Positions 17,732 to 26,127 of a stretch of DNA of 64,000 bases are shown here, one piece after another; position 1 is the stretch's first letter, and each line of letters opens with the position of its first letter. The stretch is from Flavobacterium sp. 9R. GTDB taxonomy: Bacteria > Bacteroidota > Bacteroidia > Flavobacteriales > Flavobacteriaceae. The translations under genes were made by a program, and so were the position numbers. The notes under the pieces were generated by a model. It was not told the origin of the DNA, ran no database searches, and saw only the letters and a list, made by a program, of their open reading frames with translations. The DNA is taken from the NCBI RefSeq assembly GCF_902506345.1, contig NZ_LR733413.1:2540617-2604616 (forward strand), read 5' to 3'.

Positions 17732-18328
17732 ATGAAAAATTATCTAAATTATATAGTATTTATAATTCTAGGGACTACTTGTAAAGCCCAAAGTCCCGTT
17801 TATGATATTTCAGAACCTAAAGAAGGTCCCCAAGGAGCTTACTACAAAGATATCAATGGCGTACTCGATGGCTATGATGGTACTTACCTTTATACTAATG
17901 GAAATACCTCTTTAAAATTTATTTTGAAGAAAAAAATAAAATCCTATGGGTATTATTATGTAGATCTTGTGGTAGGAGAATTTCAGTTTATCAAAAACGG
18001 AATAGAAAAAGGAAATACCTTAGCCAATATGGCAATTAATTATACTGATGAAGAGTTGAACCATATTATAACAGGAAATAGAATCATAACTGGAACCGAA
18101 TTGGGTTGCCCAGATTGTTCCCCAACAGAGAAACGGCTAAGACTTAGTTTTGTTGATGATAAATCGCCCAACATTGCTGGTATCGACATCCGAAAAGTAG
18201 AAGTAAATGGTGTTAGCGCAATAAAAGTAAAAATTTTTTGGGATGGATTCATAACCTTAAAGGAGGGAGATCCACCGCCACCACCAGCAAGCATAAATAC
18301 AGGAGAATACCTCATGATAAAGCAATAG
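17732..18328 (+). CDS. DUF6705-like secreted protein, copy B
   Basis: A 198-residue close paralogue of the protein at 15592. Signal peptide, YKDINGVLDGYDGTYLY, the GCPDCSPTEKRLRL Cys motif and the end GEYLMIKQ are shared, and most positions agree. Differences cluster in short segments (for example a Pro-rich PPPPPAS near the C-terminus in place of PAPGPAS). The close DNA similarity suggests a fairly recent duplication. It has no lipoprotein gene directly upstream, unlike copy A. Confidence 0.75.
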   Translation: MKNYLNYIVFIILGTTCKAQSPVYDISEPKEGPQGAYYKDINGVLDGYDGTYLYTNGNTSLKFILKKKIKSYGYYYVDLVVGEFQFIKNGIEKGNTLANMAINYTDEELNHIITGNRIITGTELGCPDCSPTEKRLRLSFVDDKSPNIAGIDIRKVEVNGVSAIKVKIFWDGFITLKEGDPPPPPASINTGEYLMIKQ

Positions 18329-18387
18329 AATGAAAATTATAAGCTTATTTGAGGGAATTCCTAAAATCTAAAACCTTTTGTATCTGC

Positions 18388-19095
18388 TTATCGCGTCACT
18401 TCTTCAATCAAATAAAAAATAGAAGTAAACGACATTCCGCTGGCTTTTTCTAAACCAATTTCGCAAGTTCTACTAGTAGAATAGCCACTAGTACAATTAC
18501 TCGGTATTTGATTTTTAATATCTCTTAATCCGTGTTCGTTTAATTCAGGAATCAAGAAACCACGGTCACCTGCAAAGCCACAACAGTTGCTGTCAATCAT
18601 CGTTACGTCCTCAGCACAATAGTGCGCCAAAGCCAATAATTGCTCCATTTTTCCAATTTTTTTAACCGAACAAACGGGGAAAATAGTCACTGCTTCCTTT
18701 TTCTTTTTTACGGTTAATTTTGGGAGCACAAAATCCAACATAAACTCTATGGGGTCTACTATCTTCAAAGCACTGGTGAATTCTTCTTTGGAATGGTAAA
18801 AACAAGGACTCATATCATACAAAATAGGATACTTGCCATTCCCTGAAACACGAAGCAAATCCGCTTCTAAAAGTTGGGATTGCTTATGATTCACGGCAAC
18901 AAAACCTTTGCTCGAAAAAGGCATTCCACAACAATGCGCATCCACTTCTTTTGGATAAATAATGGTGTAGCCCGCCCGCAACAACAACTGATGGGTCAGT
19001 GCTGTGAGTTGTAGGTCTTCTTCTTTTTGAAATTCGTTTTTTCCCATCGCACGATTGATGCAGGAAGGGAAATACACTACTTTTAAATCAGCCAT
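18388..19095 (-). CDS. (Fe-S)-binding protein with two CCG domains; detached C-terminal part of a D-lactate/glycolate-type oxidoreductase
   Basis: A 235-residue protein with two cysteine-rich CCG domains: FPSC then HCCGMPFSSKG, and FPVC then NCCGFAGDRG. CCG domains bind a non-cubane Fe-S cluster or serve as quinone-reducing modules in LutA, GlcF and HdrB. Its N-terminus (KVVYFPSCINRAMG) begins where the protein encoded by the neighbouring FAD/ferredoxin gene stops. In relatives the two are, to my knowledge, one polypeptide of about 950-1000 residues. The two genes are co-oriented and separated by about 195 bp of inverted repeat. It probably works with the upstream product in oxidising D-lactate or another 2-hydroxy acid. 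Confidence 0.85.
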   Translation of the reverse strand: MADLKVVYFPSCINRAMGKNEFQKEEDLQLTALTHQLLLRAGYTIIYPKEVDAHCCGMPFSSKGFVAVNHKQSQLLEADLLRVSGNGKYPILYDMSPCFYHSKEEFTSALKIVDPIEFMLDFVLPKLTVKKKKEAVTIFPVCSVKKIGKMEQLLALAHYCAEDVTMIDSNCCGFAGDRGFLIPELNEHGLRDIKNQIPSNCTSGYSTSRTCEIGLEKASGMSFTSIFYLIEEVTR

Positions 19096-19110
19096 CTTTC
19101 TTTATTTTTT

Positions 19111-19285
19111 GCCACGAATGCACTAAATTTTAAATTTATTTCACCGCAAATTCGCAAATTAAGTTTTACAACTACTTAAATTAAAATTTGCGAATTTGCG
19201 GTTATTTCCTTTATGCTATTCCAATTAAAATCTGCGAATCAGTGGCCCTTTTTTTTAAACCAATTTGTGAATTCGCGGTCAATAT
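19111..19285. repeat. Nested inverted repeat in the split oxidoreductase locus
   Basis: ACCGCAAATTCGCAAATT (19143-19160) is matched by a perfect reverse complement at 19185-19202. Outer words GCCACGAATGCACT (19111) and CTGCGAATCAGTGGC (19232-19246) pair imperfectly, and a further GAATTCGCGGTC lies at 19269-19280. The element occupies nearly all of the space between the two oxidoreductase genes and would form a strong stem in their mRNA. Confidence 0.75.
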
Positions 19286-19290
19286 TTCGT

Positions 19291-21390
19291 TTACTTAATT
19301 TTATCCGCTCCTTTCGGGATTTGAGGAATCCATTTTGGGATATTGCCTCCTGAAATCCAATGTAATCCACTAGAAATCGATGACATAACACTTGTACCCA
19401 AAATCGAATGAAAAAACGACACTACTTTTAATCCCATTCGCATCATAGCGGTGGTACTTGCCATATTTGAACCTATGTAGTTGGCCACTTTCTTTTGCGT
19501 ATCCGTAATCGCATCGGCTCGCCAATGTTTGACAAACTTGCCCGTATCAATATGAACAGGACAAGCCAAAGCGCACAAACCATCGGTAGCACAAGTTTCA
19601 TCCAGTTGATAAGTAACATCTTTTCGAATGGCTGCCAATCGTTGCGGGTCGTCATTAGTTGCTTCTAATCGGCTGATTTCTCTGGCAATAACAATGCGTT
19701 GTCTAGGTGAAAGCGTCAATCCTTCGGAGACACAATGCGGTTCACAGAATCCACATTCCATACATTTATCAATAATAGCGTGAGATTCTGGTAAAGGTTT
19801 TAAGTGTTTCAAATGCACTTTTGGATCGGGATTGATCAAAACATCGGGATTGATTTGATTCTTAGGATCGAAGATCTTCTTAATCCGCTTCATAATATCA
19901 TAAGCCGCCGCTCCCCATTCTTTTTCCACAAAAGGCGCCATATTACGCCCCGTTCCGTGTTCCGCCTTCAAAGAACCTCCAAATTGATCCACAACAATTA
20001 TAGCCAATTCAGCCATTAAATCTTCATAGCGCTGCACTTCCTTCGGATTCGAGAAATCTTGCGAAAACACAAAATGCAAATTCCCTTCTAGCGCGTGTCC
20101 AAACAAAACCGCGTCGTGGTATTCGTATTTTTTGAATAATCCTTTCAAAGCCACACAAGCTTCTGCCAATTGCGGTAACGGAAAAGCCACATCTTCAATA
20201 ATCACCGTAGTTCCCGTTTTTCGCAAACCGCCTACCGTCGGCAACAAACCTTTTCTTGCCTTCCAATTAAAATAATATTGTTTGGGGTCTGATGTGAATT
20301 CATAATCCGTAAAAGTCGGTATACTCACAATTTGAGCTTTCACTTGTTGTTGTTTTTGCAACAACACTTCTTTATCATTATCTCTACATTCTACCAATAA
20401 TGCGCAAGCATCTTCGTGCAACGTTTTAAAATAATCAGGTGCTTCAGGGTCATTTTCTACCGAGCGAATGGAATCTCTGTCTAGCAATTCTACTGCAGCA
20501 ACGGGACTTGACTTCAGCAAAATCGTCGCGTTGCAAGCATCCTGAATCGAATTGAAAATCAACAACGAGCAAGATTTATGCTTTTCGTCTACAACCGTTT
20601 TAAAAGTCACATTCGAAATAAACGCCAAAGTTCCTTCAGAACCCACCATCAAATGCTTGATAATTTCAATAGGCTCTTCGTAATCCACCAAAGCATTGAT
20701 GCTATATCCCGTAGTATTTTTGATTTTAAATTTCTGACGAATGCGTTCCTCCAAAGCTGGATTCGCAACAATCGTATGTCGCAAGTCTTTAATTTCCTCA
20801 ATTAAATGCGCCTGAATTTCATAAAACGAAGCCACACTAGCCGCATCGGCTGTGTCTAGGACTGTCCCGTCGTGCAAAATCATCCGAATATCTGCAATCG
20901 TTTTATAGGAATTCTGAGCCGTTCCGCAGCACATTCCGCTGGCGTTGTTGGCTACAATTCCACCAATCATCGCCGCACCAATAGAAGCCGGGTCGGGACC
21001 AATTTTTAGTCCGTATGGCGCCAAAAAAGTATTCGCTCTAGCGCCTACAATTCCGGGTTCTAGCTTTATCTTTTGCTTATCATCTAGTAATTCGTAATTC
21101 TTCCAGCCGTGCGTCGCCACGACCAAAACCGAGTCCGTTATCGCTTGTCCCGACAAACTCGTTCCCGCCGCTCGAAACGTCAAAGCAATATTCAAGGCAT
21201 TTGCCGCTTTGATAATCGCCACCACTTCGGCTTCAGAATGTACCAAAAGCACCATCTTCGGAATCAACCGATAAAAACTCGCATCCGTTCCATACGCCAA
21301 GGTTTGCAAAGGATTCGTCAATATGCGCCCAGTGTCGAGCACAGCTGCAATTTGGTCTTTAAACTTTTGATAAGAAGGAGATAATGACAT
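19291..21390 (-). CDS. FAD-binding oxidoreductase with ferredoxin domain (D-lactate/glycolate type)
   Basis: A 699-residue protein. An N-terminal FAD-binding PCMH domain (LTFRAAGTSLSGQA, GPDPASIGAAMIGGIVANN) and the FAD oxidase C-terminal domain (FGHALEGNLHF, LKAEHGTGRN) are followed by a ferredoxin-like domain (CMECGFCEPHC and CATDGLCALACP). The family oxidises D-lactate, glycolate or 2-hydroxyglutarate with electron transfer to quinone. It ends just after PKWIPQIPKGADKIK, and the CCG domains expected next are encoded by the separate downstream gene. ATG 21390 gives the normal start MSLSPSYQKFKDQI; the frame extends to 21423. Confidence 0.9.
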   Translation of the reverse strand: MSLSPSYQKFKDQIAAVLDTGRILTNPLQTLAYGTDASFYRLIPKMVLLVHSEAEVVAIIKAANALNIALTFRAAGTSLSGQAITDSVLVVATHGWKNYELLDDKQKIKLEPGIVGARANTFLAPYGLKIGPDPASIGAAMIGGIVANNASGMCCGTAQNSYKTIADIRMILHDGTVLDTADAASVASFYEIQAHLIEEIKDLRHTIVANPALEERIRQKFKIKNTTGYSINALVDYEEPIEIIKHLMVGSEGTLAFISNVTFKTVVDEKHKSCSLLIFNSIQDACNATILLKSSPVAAVELLDRDSIRSVENDPEAPDYFKTLHEDACALLVECRDNDKEVLLQKQQQVKAQIVSIPTFTDYEFTSDPKQYYFNWKARKGLLPTVGGLRKTGTTVIIEDVAFPLPQLAEACVALKGLFKKYEYHDAVLFGHALEGNLHFVFSQDFSNPKEVQRYEDLMAELAIIVVDQFGGSLKAEHGTGRNMAPFVEKEWGAAAYDIMKRIKKIFDPKNQINPDVLINPDPKVHLKHLKPLPESHAIIDKCMECGFCEPHCVSEGLTLSPRQRIVIAREISRLEATNDDPQRLAAIRKDVTYQLDETCATDGLCALACPVHIDTGKFVKHWRADAITDTQKKVANYIGSNMASTTAMMRMGLKVVSFFHSILGTSVMSSISSGLHWISGGNIPKWIPQIPKGADKIK

Positions 21391-21458
21391 TGTTTTGCGT
21401 AATAAAAATGTAAATTTAAGCATTAGCGACCATTAATTTCACCCCAAGACGCACCATT

Positions 21459-21569
21459 GTTTTTTGGAGCAGCAAAAAATGGATATATCAGTAAGCAAAG
21501 TCCCGCTGTCCTTCCTATCTTTTTATCCAGAAAAAGGATAAAAAGGATATTCCCTCCCATCGGGGCTAA
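21459..21569. repeat. REP-like intergenic element, copy 2
   Basis: Inverted relative to copy 1: it contains TGGAGCAGCAAA, GCAAAGTCCCGCTGTCCTTCC, a central TTTTTATCC/GGATAAAAA hairpin, and CCCTCCCATCGGGGCTA. It is very close to the copy at 30046. The spacer 21391-21668 carries no other feature; a 69-codon frame through it is an artefact of the repeat. Confidence 0.75.
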
Positions 21570-21668
21570 GAGTAAGCATAGTCTTTTTTTGTAAACATTT
21601 CTTTGACTTTCTTGCACAAAAAAACGAAGCACTAGGCCTCGTTTTCATACTATTTTTGGAATGTATTC

Positions 21669-22325
21669 CTAATTTTTCAAGTCTTTGATTACTTTAAAGG
21701 CTACATCCACTTCATTCTCACTCACCAAGATTGTAAACTCATTCGAAGTCGAAATCACCTCATTAATAATGATTCCTTCCCAAGCCAAACGCTGAAAAAT
21801 GAAGTAGTAAATACCCGGAACCACTATGTTTTCTTTTGGTAACTTAACCGTAATCGAGGCCAAATTTTCTAATTTCTGAATTAATTTCTCACTAGAAAAA
21901 TGCTTTTCAACCAAGTGATTCACGCTATTACTCACTACAATGTTAATCTCATTAACTCCACGTGAGGAAGTATAGAAAATATCCGAAAACGTATTAATGT
22001 CGGTAATCAAATCAGCTTGCTTGTTCAAAACAGTGTCAGAAACCGCAAAAGTGTAATCCGTCAACTCCGAGCGAACGGTAATTTCACCAATATTTTTGAT
22101 TACTTTATTGATTTTATGATTCAATTTGAAATCCAATTCTTCTGTTAATCGTTTCAAAGCCATCACCACTGCGCCTTGTTTTACCTCTTTACCAAATTCA
22201 CTTTCTAATTCGGTCATAATATTCCGAGATAATGAAGTCAAGTTGATAATACCCAAAGAAAGAGCGTTCAATAAAAAAGGTTTGGTTTTGATGTAATTTT
22301 CAACAATTGAAGAAACAGTTTTCAT
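21669..22325 (-). CDS. ACT-like regulatory-fold protein, 218 aa
   Basis: The N-terminal 75 residues look like a helical DNA-binding-type domain (IVENYIKTKPFLLNALSLGIINLTSLSRNI and GAVVMALKRLTEEL). The rest resembles two ACT-like beta-alpha-beta units (ITVKLPKENIVVPGIYYFIF, NEFTILVSENEVDVAFKVI). ACT domains bind amino acids or act as dimerisation modules in aspartate kinases. I know such stand-alone proteins in Bacteroidota only as hypotheticals. The gene is followed by a REP-like element and sits downstream of yraN in the same direction. Confidence 0.6.
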   Translation of the reverse strand: MKTVSSIVENYIKTKPFLLNALSLGIINLTSLSRNIMTELESEFGKEVKQGAVVMALKRLTEELDFKLNHKINKVIKNIGEITVRSELTDYTFAVSDTVLNKQADLITDINTFSDIFYTSSRGVNEINIVVSNSVNHLVEKHFSSEKLIQKLENLASITVKLPKENIVVPGIYYFIFQRLAWEGIIINEVISTSNEFTILVSENEVDVAFKVIKDLKN

Positions 22326-22447
22326 AACAAATACATTTTTAATTTTTTTAGAGAAAGATTAGATTTAACTGACAAAATGTGTTAAATCTCTTTGCAAATA
22401 TAAATAAAAAACAATTTGTTACAAATATAACATTGGATTTTTTTTGA

Positions 22448-22807
22448 TTAAAAGTGAAAAAAAGCGTCGGTAAGGTGTTCAATAGCAAAGGATTCCTTCT
22501 CTTTATGAATCGCAATAATGTCAAATCGTACATTTACATCGATTTCGTTGAGGGTCACATAAGCATCGACAGCTTTTACCAATAATTGGATTTTTTGGGG
22601 TTTTACAAAGTCCTGAGGCAATCCAAACTCGATAGAAGACCGTGTTTTGACCTCAACAACCGCCAAAATATCTTCTTTTTGAGCCAAAATATCAATCTCC
22701 GCCTTCTGAAAAATCCAGTTCGTTGCTAAAATCGTGTATCCTTCTTTTTTCAGAAAATCAACCGCTAGCTCCTCACCTAGTTTTCCTAATTCGTTATGTG
22801 CTGCCAT
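22448..22807 (-). CDS. YraN family protein (UPF0102)
   Basis: A 119-residue endonuclease-fold protein. It has GKLGEELAVDFLKKEGYTIL, the acidic EIDILAQKED and VVEVKTRSS, which correspond to the E-D-ExK restriction-endonuclease-like core of the UPF0102 family. Family members are conserved and may act on branched or damaged DNA; activity has rarely been shown. Its length is typical. It lies upstream of the ACT-like gene with a gap of 122 bp. Confidence 0.9.
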   Translation of the reverse strand: MAAHNELGKLGEELAVDFLKKEGYTILATNWIFQKAEIDILAQKEDILAVVEVKTRSSIEFGLPQDFVKPQKIQLLVKAVDAYVTLNEIDVNVRFDIIAIHKEKESFAIEHLTDAFFHF

Positions 22808-22835
22808 ATTTTAAATCAAAATCCTTTTCAAATTT

Positions 22836-22908
22836 TAAACATATAAGTCATAGTAGTTTTTTAAATTCACCATATAATAATTGTAAACTAATATGACTCC
22901 TATGTTTC
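22836..22908. repeat. AACATATAAGTCAT-type inverted repeat, copy 1
   Basis: AAACATATAAGTCATAGTAG (22838-22857) faces a near-complementary TAATATGACTCCTATGTTT (22889-22908). The same end sequence occurs at 26878 and 38403, so this is a dispersed short palindromic element. It fills the yraN upstream spacer. Confidence 0.6.
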
Positions 22909-22918
22909 AACCCAAAAA

Positions 22919-23968
22919 CTATTCAAAAACCACAGTAGTTCTTGTAGCCGTGACTTCAAGTGTAATGGTGTTTCCCAAAATCAACGCGCGATTGTCCTTA
23001 ATATGCCCCGCTGGGAAATTATATACCACGGGAATGTTATAGGATTTGGTTACATCTTCAATAATTTCAAGCGCATTTTTGCCCCAAGGAATATCATTAT
23101 CTTTCATTTTGGTCATACCGCCTACGATAATTCCTTTGATGCTTTCCAAACAACCGTTACGTTTCAAATTCATCATCATACGGTCGATGTGGTACAAATA
23201 CTCATCCAAATCTTCGATAAAAAGAATTTTATCCGAACAATCAATAGCAGAAGGCGAACCAAACAAACTATACAAAATCGATAAATTTCCACCTACCAGT
23301 TCTCCTTTGGCTTTGCCCAAACGATTCATTGCAGTAGGTTCAATAGTGTAGGCTAAAGGTTGTCCAAACAAGGCTTTGTACAAAGTAGCAATCGATTCAG
23401 GAGCGGTTCTAGGAATACTCACAGGCATCGTTCCGTGGATGGTTTTATAACCCAACGTATTCAAATGATTGTGCAAAACGGTTACATCGCTAAAACCTAC
23501 AATCCATTTAGGATGCTTTTTGAAAGTTGAAAAATCCAATAAATCAATCATTCTCACCGTTCCATAACCGCCACGAGCGCACCAAATGGCTTTAATATTT
23601 GGGTTGTCCATTTGCTTTTGAAAATCAGCCGCACGTTGCGCATCTGTTCCCGCCAATTGATTTTGGTCTAAACCAATGGTGCTTCCAATGACCACTTCGA
23701 GTCCCCAACTGTGCAGCAAATCGATAGTAGGTTGTAAATTGTCTTCGATATTTTTTCGAGCAGTAGCCAAAATGGCAACGGTATCTCCTTTTTGAAGTAC
23801 GGGTGGTGTAATCATCTTTTTTTGAGCTTGACTGTTAGTAATCGAGCATACAAAAACAAAAAACAAAGCTTGCCATAAAAAATGACTCTTGCTATTGGCT
23901 TTTGCTTGTCGATTTGTAATAATGTTTAAATTGGGTTTCAATAGATTCAAAACTGAGTTAAAAAACAA
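22919..23968 (-). CDS. S66 family LD-carboxypeptidase, probably exported
   Basis: The core (from MITPPVLQKGDTVAI at 23815, 299 residues) is a complete S66 peptidase: ARGGYGTVRM, the nucleophile motif GFSDVTVL, Glu in LFIEDLDEYL and His in FPAGHIKDNRALILG. The enzyme removes the terminal D-Ala from muropeptide tetrapeptides, usually in the cytoplasm for cell-wall recycling. The frame extends 51 codons further and contains a convincing signal peptide (FLWQALFFVFVCSITNSQAQ), so an exported form is likely. The first ATG is at 23968. Which start is used decides cytoplasmic or periplasmic placement. Confidence 0.85.
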   Translation of the reverse strand: MFFNSVLNLLKPNLNIITNRQAKANSKSHFLWQALFFVFVCSITNSQAQKKMITPPVLQKGDTVAILATARKNIEDNLQPTIDLLHSWGLEVVIGSTIGLDQNQLAGTDAQRAADFQKQMDNPNIKAIWCARGGYGTVRMIDLLDFSTFKKHPKWIVGFSDVTVLHNHLNTLGYKTIHGTMPVSIPRTAPESIATLYKALFGQPLAYTIEPTAMNRLGKAKGELVGGNLSILYSLFGSPSAIDCSDKILFIEDLDEYLYHIDRMMMNLKRNGCLESIKGIIVGGMTKMKDNDIPWGKNALEIIEDVTKSYNIPVVYNFPAGHIKDNRALILGNTITLEVTATRTTVVFE

Positions 23969-24049
23969 ATATAGGCAAATCCTAAAATATGCAGCGGTTT
24001 CTAACGGAAATCCCTTAACTTTACTTGTAGCGATTTTAGTATAATAAAT

Positions 24050-25159
24050 ATGAGATATAAATGGTTGATTTTTGGATTCTTGCTTGCTTTGGGGACATCT
24101 CCTCTATTTTCACAAACCAAAAAATTCAAAATACACACGGTTGCGTTTTACAATTTTGAAAACCTTTTTGACACCATCAACGACCCCGATACTTTTGACG
24201 AAGAATGGACGCCCGATGGTTTGCAACGATGGACAAAAGCAAAATACCAAACCAAACTCCATCATTTGGCACAAGTACTTTCAGAAATAGGCACTCCTGA
24301 AAACAAAGAATTGCCCACTTTTATCGGTGGTTGTGAAATCGAAAACCGAGCCGTACTCGAAGATTTGATTCAACAATCTCAACTACAAGAGGCCGAATAT
24401 GGTATCATTCACTTTGATTCGCCCGACAAGCGCGGTATTGATGTGGCTTTGTTATACCGAAAAAAATGGTTTCGACCAACAAACTTCAGTGTGATTCCAT
24501 TGTATTTGAATGCTAGTCCAGAATCTGAAAAAAACAATACCGCTGCATCAATAGCTGAAAAAACAGAAGATGATGTTCCCATTCTAGCACCAACCAAAAG
24601 GATTTACACTCGAGACCAATTGCTCGTTAGTGGCTATTTAGATGGAGAAGAAATCCATCTCCTTGTCAATCACTGGCCTTCTCGTTCGGGTGGCGAGCAA
24701 AAAACAAGTGCGTACAGAGAAGCCGCAGGAAAACTGAACAAGAAAATTATCGATTCGTTGCAACAACTCAATGTCAATGCAAAAATCATTACGATGGGTG
24801 ACCTCAATGATGGTCCTCATAACAAGAGTATAAAAGTAGCTTTAGGAGCCAAAGGAATAAAAACAGCGGTAGCTCCATACGAAATCTTCAATCCGTTTGA
24901 AGCTTTGTTGAGCAAAGGATTAGGTACGATTGCACACCAAGATGCTTGGGATGTTTTTGACCAAATTATGCTTACAGGCACTTGGCTCAGTTCAGATTAT
25001 TCGACTTGGCAGTATTGGAAAGCAGGCATTTTCCAACGGAATTACCTCATTCAAACTCAAGGAAAATTCAAAGGCTATCCACTCAGGCATTCCCTAACCG
25101 AAGTTGGGTATAGCGACCATTTCCCTGTGTATGTCTATTTGATTAGAGAAGGGAAATAG
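24050..25159 (+). CDS. Exported endonuclease/exonuclease/phosphatase family protein
   Basis: A 369-residue protein with signal peptide (MRYKWLIFGFLLALGTSPLFSQ). The EEP fold is seen from FYNFENLFDT (Asn/Glu metal ligands), CEIENRAVLEDL, RGIDVALLYR, LLVNHWPSRSGG, ITMGDLNDGP and the final SDHFPVYV; these are the catalytic Glu, Asp, Asn and His blocks. Family members hydrolyse phosphodiester or phosphate esters in DNA, lipids or inositides. Export suggests degradation of extracellular DNA or phosphate scavenging, which is inference. It is divergent from the S66 gene. Confidence 0.88.
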   Translation: MRYKWLIFGFLLALGTSPLFSQTKKFKIHTVAFYNFENLFDTINDPDTFDEEWTPDGLQRWTKAKYQTKLHHLAQVLSEIGTPENKELPTFIGGCEIENRAVLEDLIQQSQLQEAEYGIIHFDSPDKRGIDVALLYRKKWFRPTNFSVIPLYLNASPESEKNNTAASIAEKTEDDVPILAPTKRIYTRDQLLVSGYLDGEEIHLLVNHWPSRSGGEQKTSAYREAAGKLNKKIIDSLQQLNVNAKIITMGDLNDGPHNKSIKVALGAKGIKTAVAPYEIFNPFEALLSKGLGTIAHQDAWDVFDQIMLTGTWLSSDYSTWQYWKAGIFQRNYLIQTQGKFKGYPLRHSLTEVGYSDHFPVYVYLIREGK

Positions 25160-25168
25160 GCGGAAAAT

Positions 25169-26125
25169 CTAAACGCTTTTTTGGTAAATGGTATTTTTCT
25201 GGTCTCCTTCTTTAGTGATTAAGCCTTTTAAAATTCCGTTTTTTAAATCTCTACTTGCTGTAGCCGTAGACAATTCCGTAAAAAACTTTAAGTAATCTTT
25301 CCTAGAAAAAACAGTGATAGGTTGTTCTAAAAACAATTCCAATCGTTCGGTTTCATTTAATTTTCGGTTACTATTTAGTAGTAATTCAGTCAATGAGACT
25401 TCAATAATTTGAAGCATATAGACAATAAACGCAGTTGATTTTCCTTCTTTGTCAGAGGTTGACAACGCTTTGTAATAAGCCTCCTGGTTTTTAGCAATAA
25501 GTGATTCAAAAGGCAAGAATTCAAATATCGGATATTCATTCATTAAGATAATGGTTTGCCATAATCTCCCCATTCTACCATTTCCGTCCATAAAAGGATG
25601 AATAAATTCCATCTCATAATGAAAAACACAACTTTTAATGAGCGTCAATTCTGAAGTGTCTTTTAAATAATGAAACAAATCTTGCATCAAAAAAGGTAAA
25701 TTCTCGTAGGGAGGAGCAATATGTTCTACTTGAGTTCCTTTTACAATACCAACACCTTTTGTTCGATATTTTCCTGGATTTTCGACCAATCCTTTCATCA
25801 ACATTTGATGAGCCTTTAGAAAATCTTTATTGGAATGATACTTAAAAGAACGGATTTTTTTATAGACCTCTAAAGCGTTTAACACCTCTACAATATCTTT
25901 TTCGGGACCTATCACTCTCTTGTTTTCAAGAATTGCAGTAATCTGTGACTCAGACAAGGTATTCCCTTCAATACTAAGAGAAGAATGAATCGTTTTTATT
26001 TGATTTTGCTTTCTTAATGTTGGACTTTGTTTCACTAGATATTTGGCATTAACCTCTCCTATTTTAGTTGAAATAGAAGCAATTAATCGCAAAATATCAG
26101 GAGTAATATCGTAGGGTGGTTTCAT
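25169..26125 (-). CDS. Class II Fic family protein with C-terminal winged helix
   Basis: A 318-residue AMP-transferase-type protein. The Fic core motif HPFMDGNGRMGR (176-187) is intact. An inhibitory helix S-x-x-x-E-G (S49 to G54, SLSIEGN) lies before the Fic domain, making it a class II, self-inhibited enzyme. The last 60 residues (ERLELFLEQPITVFSRKDYL onward) look like a winged-helix DNA-binding domain. It should transfer AMP from ATP to a protein target, and the winged helix suggests it also binds DNA. Start ATG 26125 is chosen because the longer frame (to 26224) runs through the promoter and operator. The gene is convergent with the EEP gene. Confidence 0.9.
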   Translation of the reverse strand: MKPPYDITPDILRLIASISTKIGEVNAKYLVKQSPTLRKQNQIKTIHSSLSIEGNTLSESQITAILENKRVIGPEKDIVEVLNALEVYKKIRSFKYHSNKDFLKAHQMLMKGLVENPGKYRTKGVGIVKGTQVEHIAPPYENLPFLMQDLFHYLKDTSELTLIKSCVFHYEMEFIHPFMDGNGRMGRLWQTIILMNEYPIFEFLPFESLIAKNQEAYYKALSTSDKEGKSTAFIVYMLQIIEVSLTELLLNSNRKLNETERLELFLEQPITVFSRKDYLKFFTELSTATASRDLKNGILKGLITKEGDQKNTIYQKSV

Positions 26126-26127
26126 TA

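Noticed and set aside
21423..21632. 69-codon minus-strand frame upstream of the FAD oxidoreductase gene
   Set aside because: It lies in a REP-like repeat; its residues simply reflect the repeat sequence.
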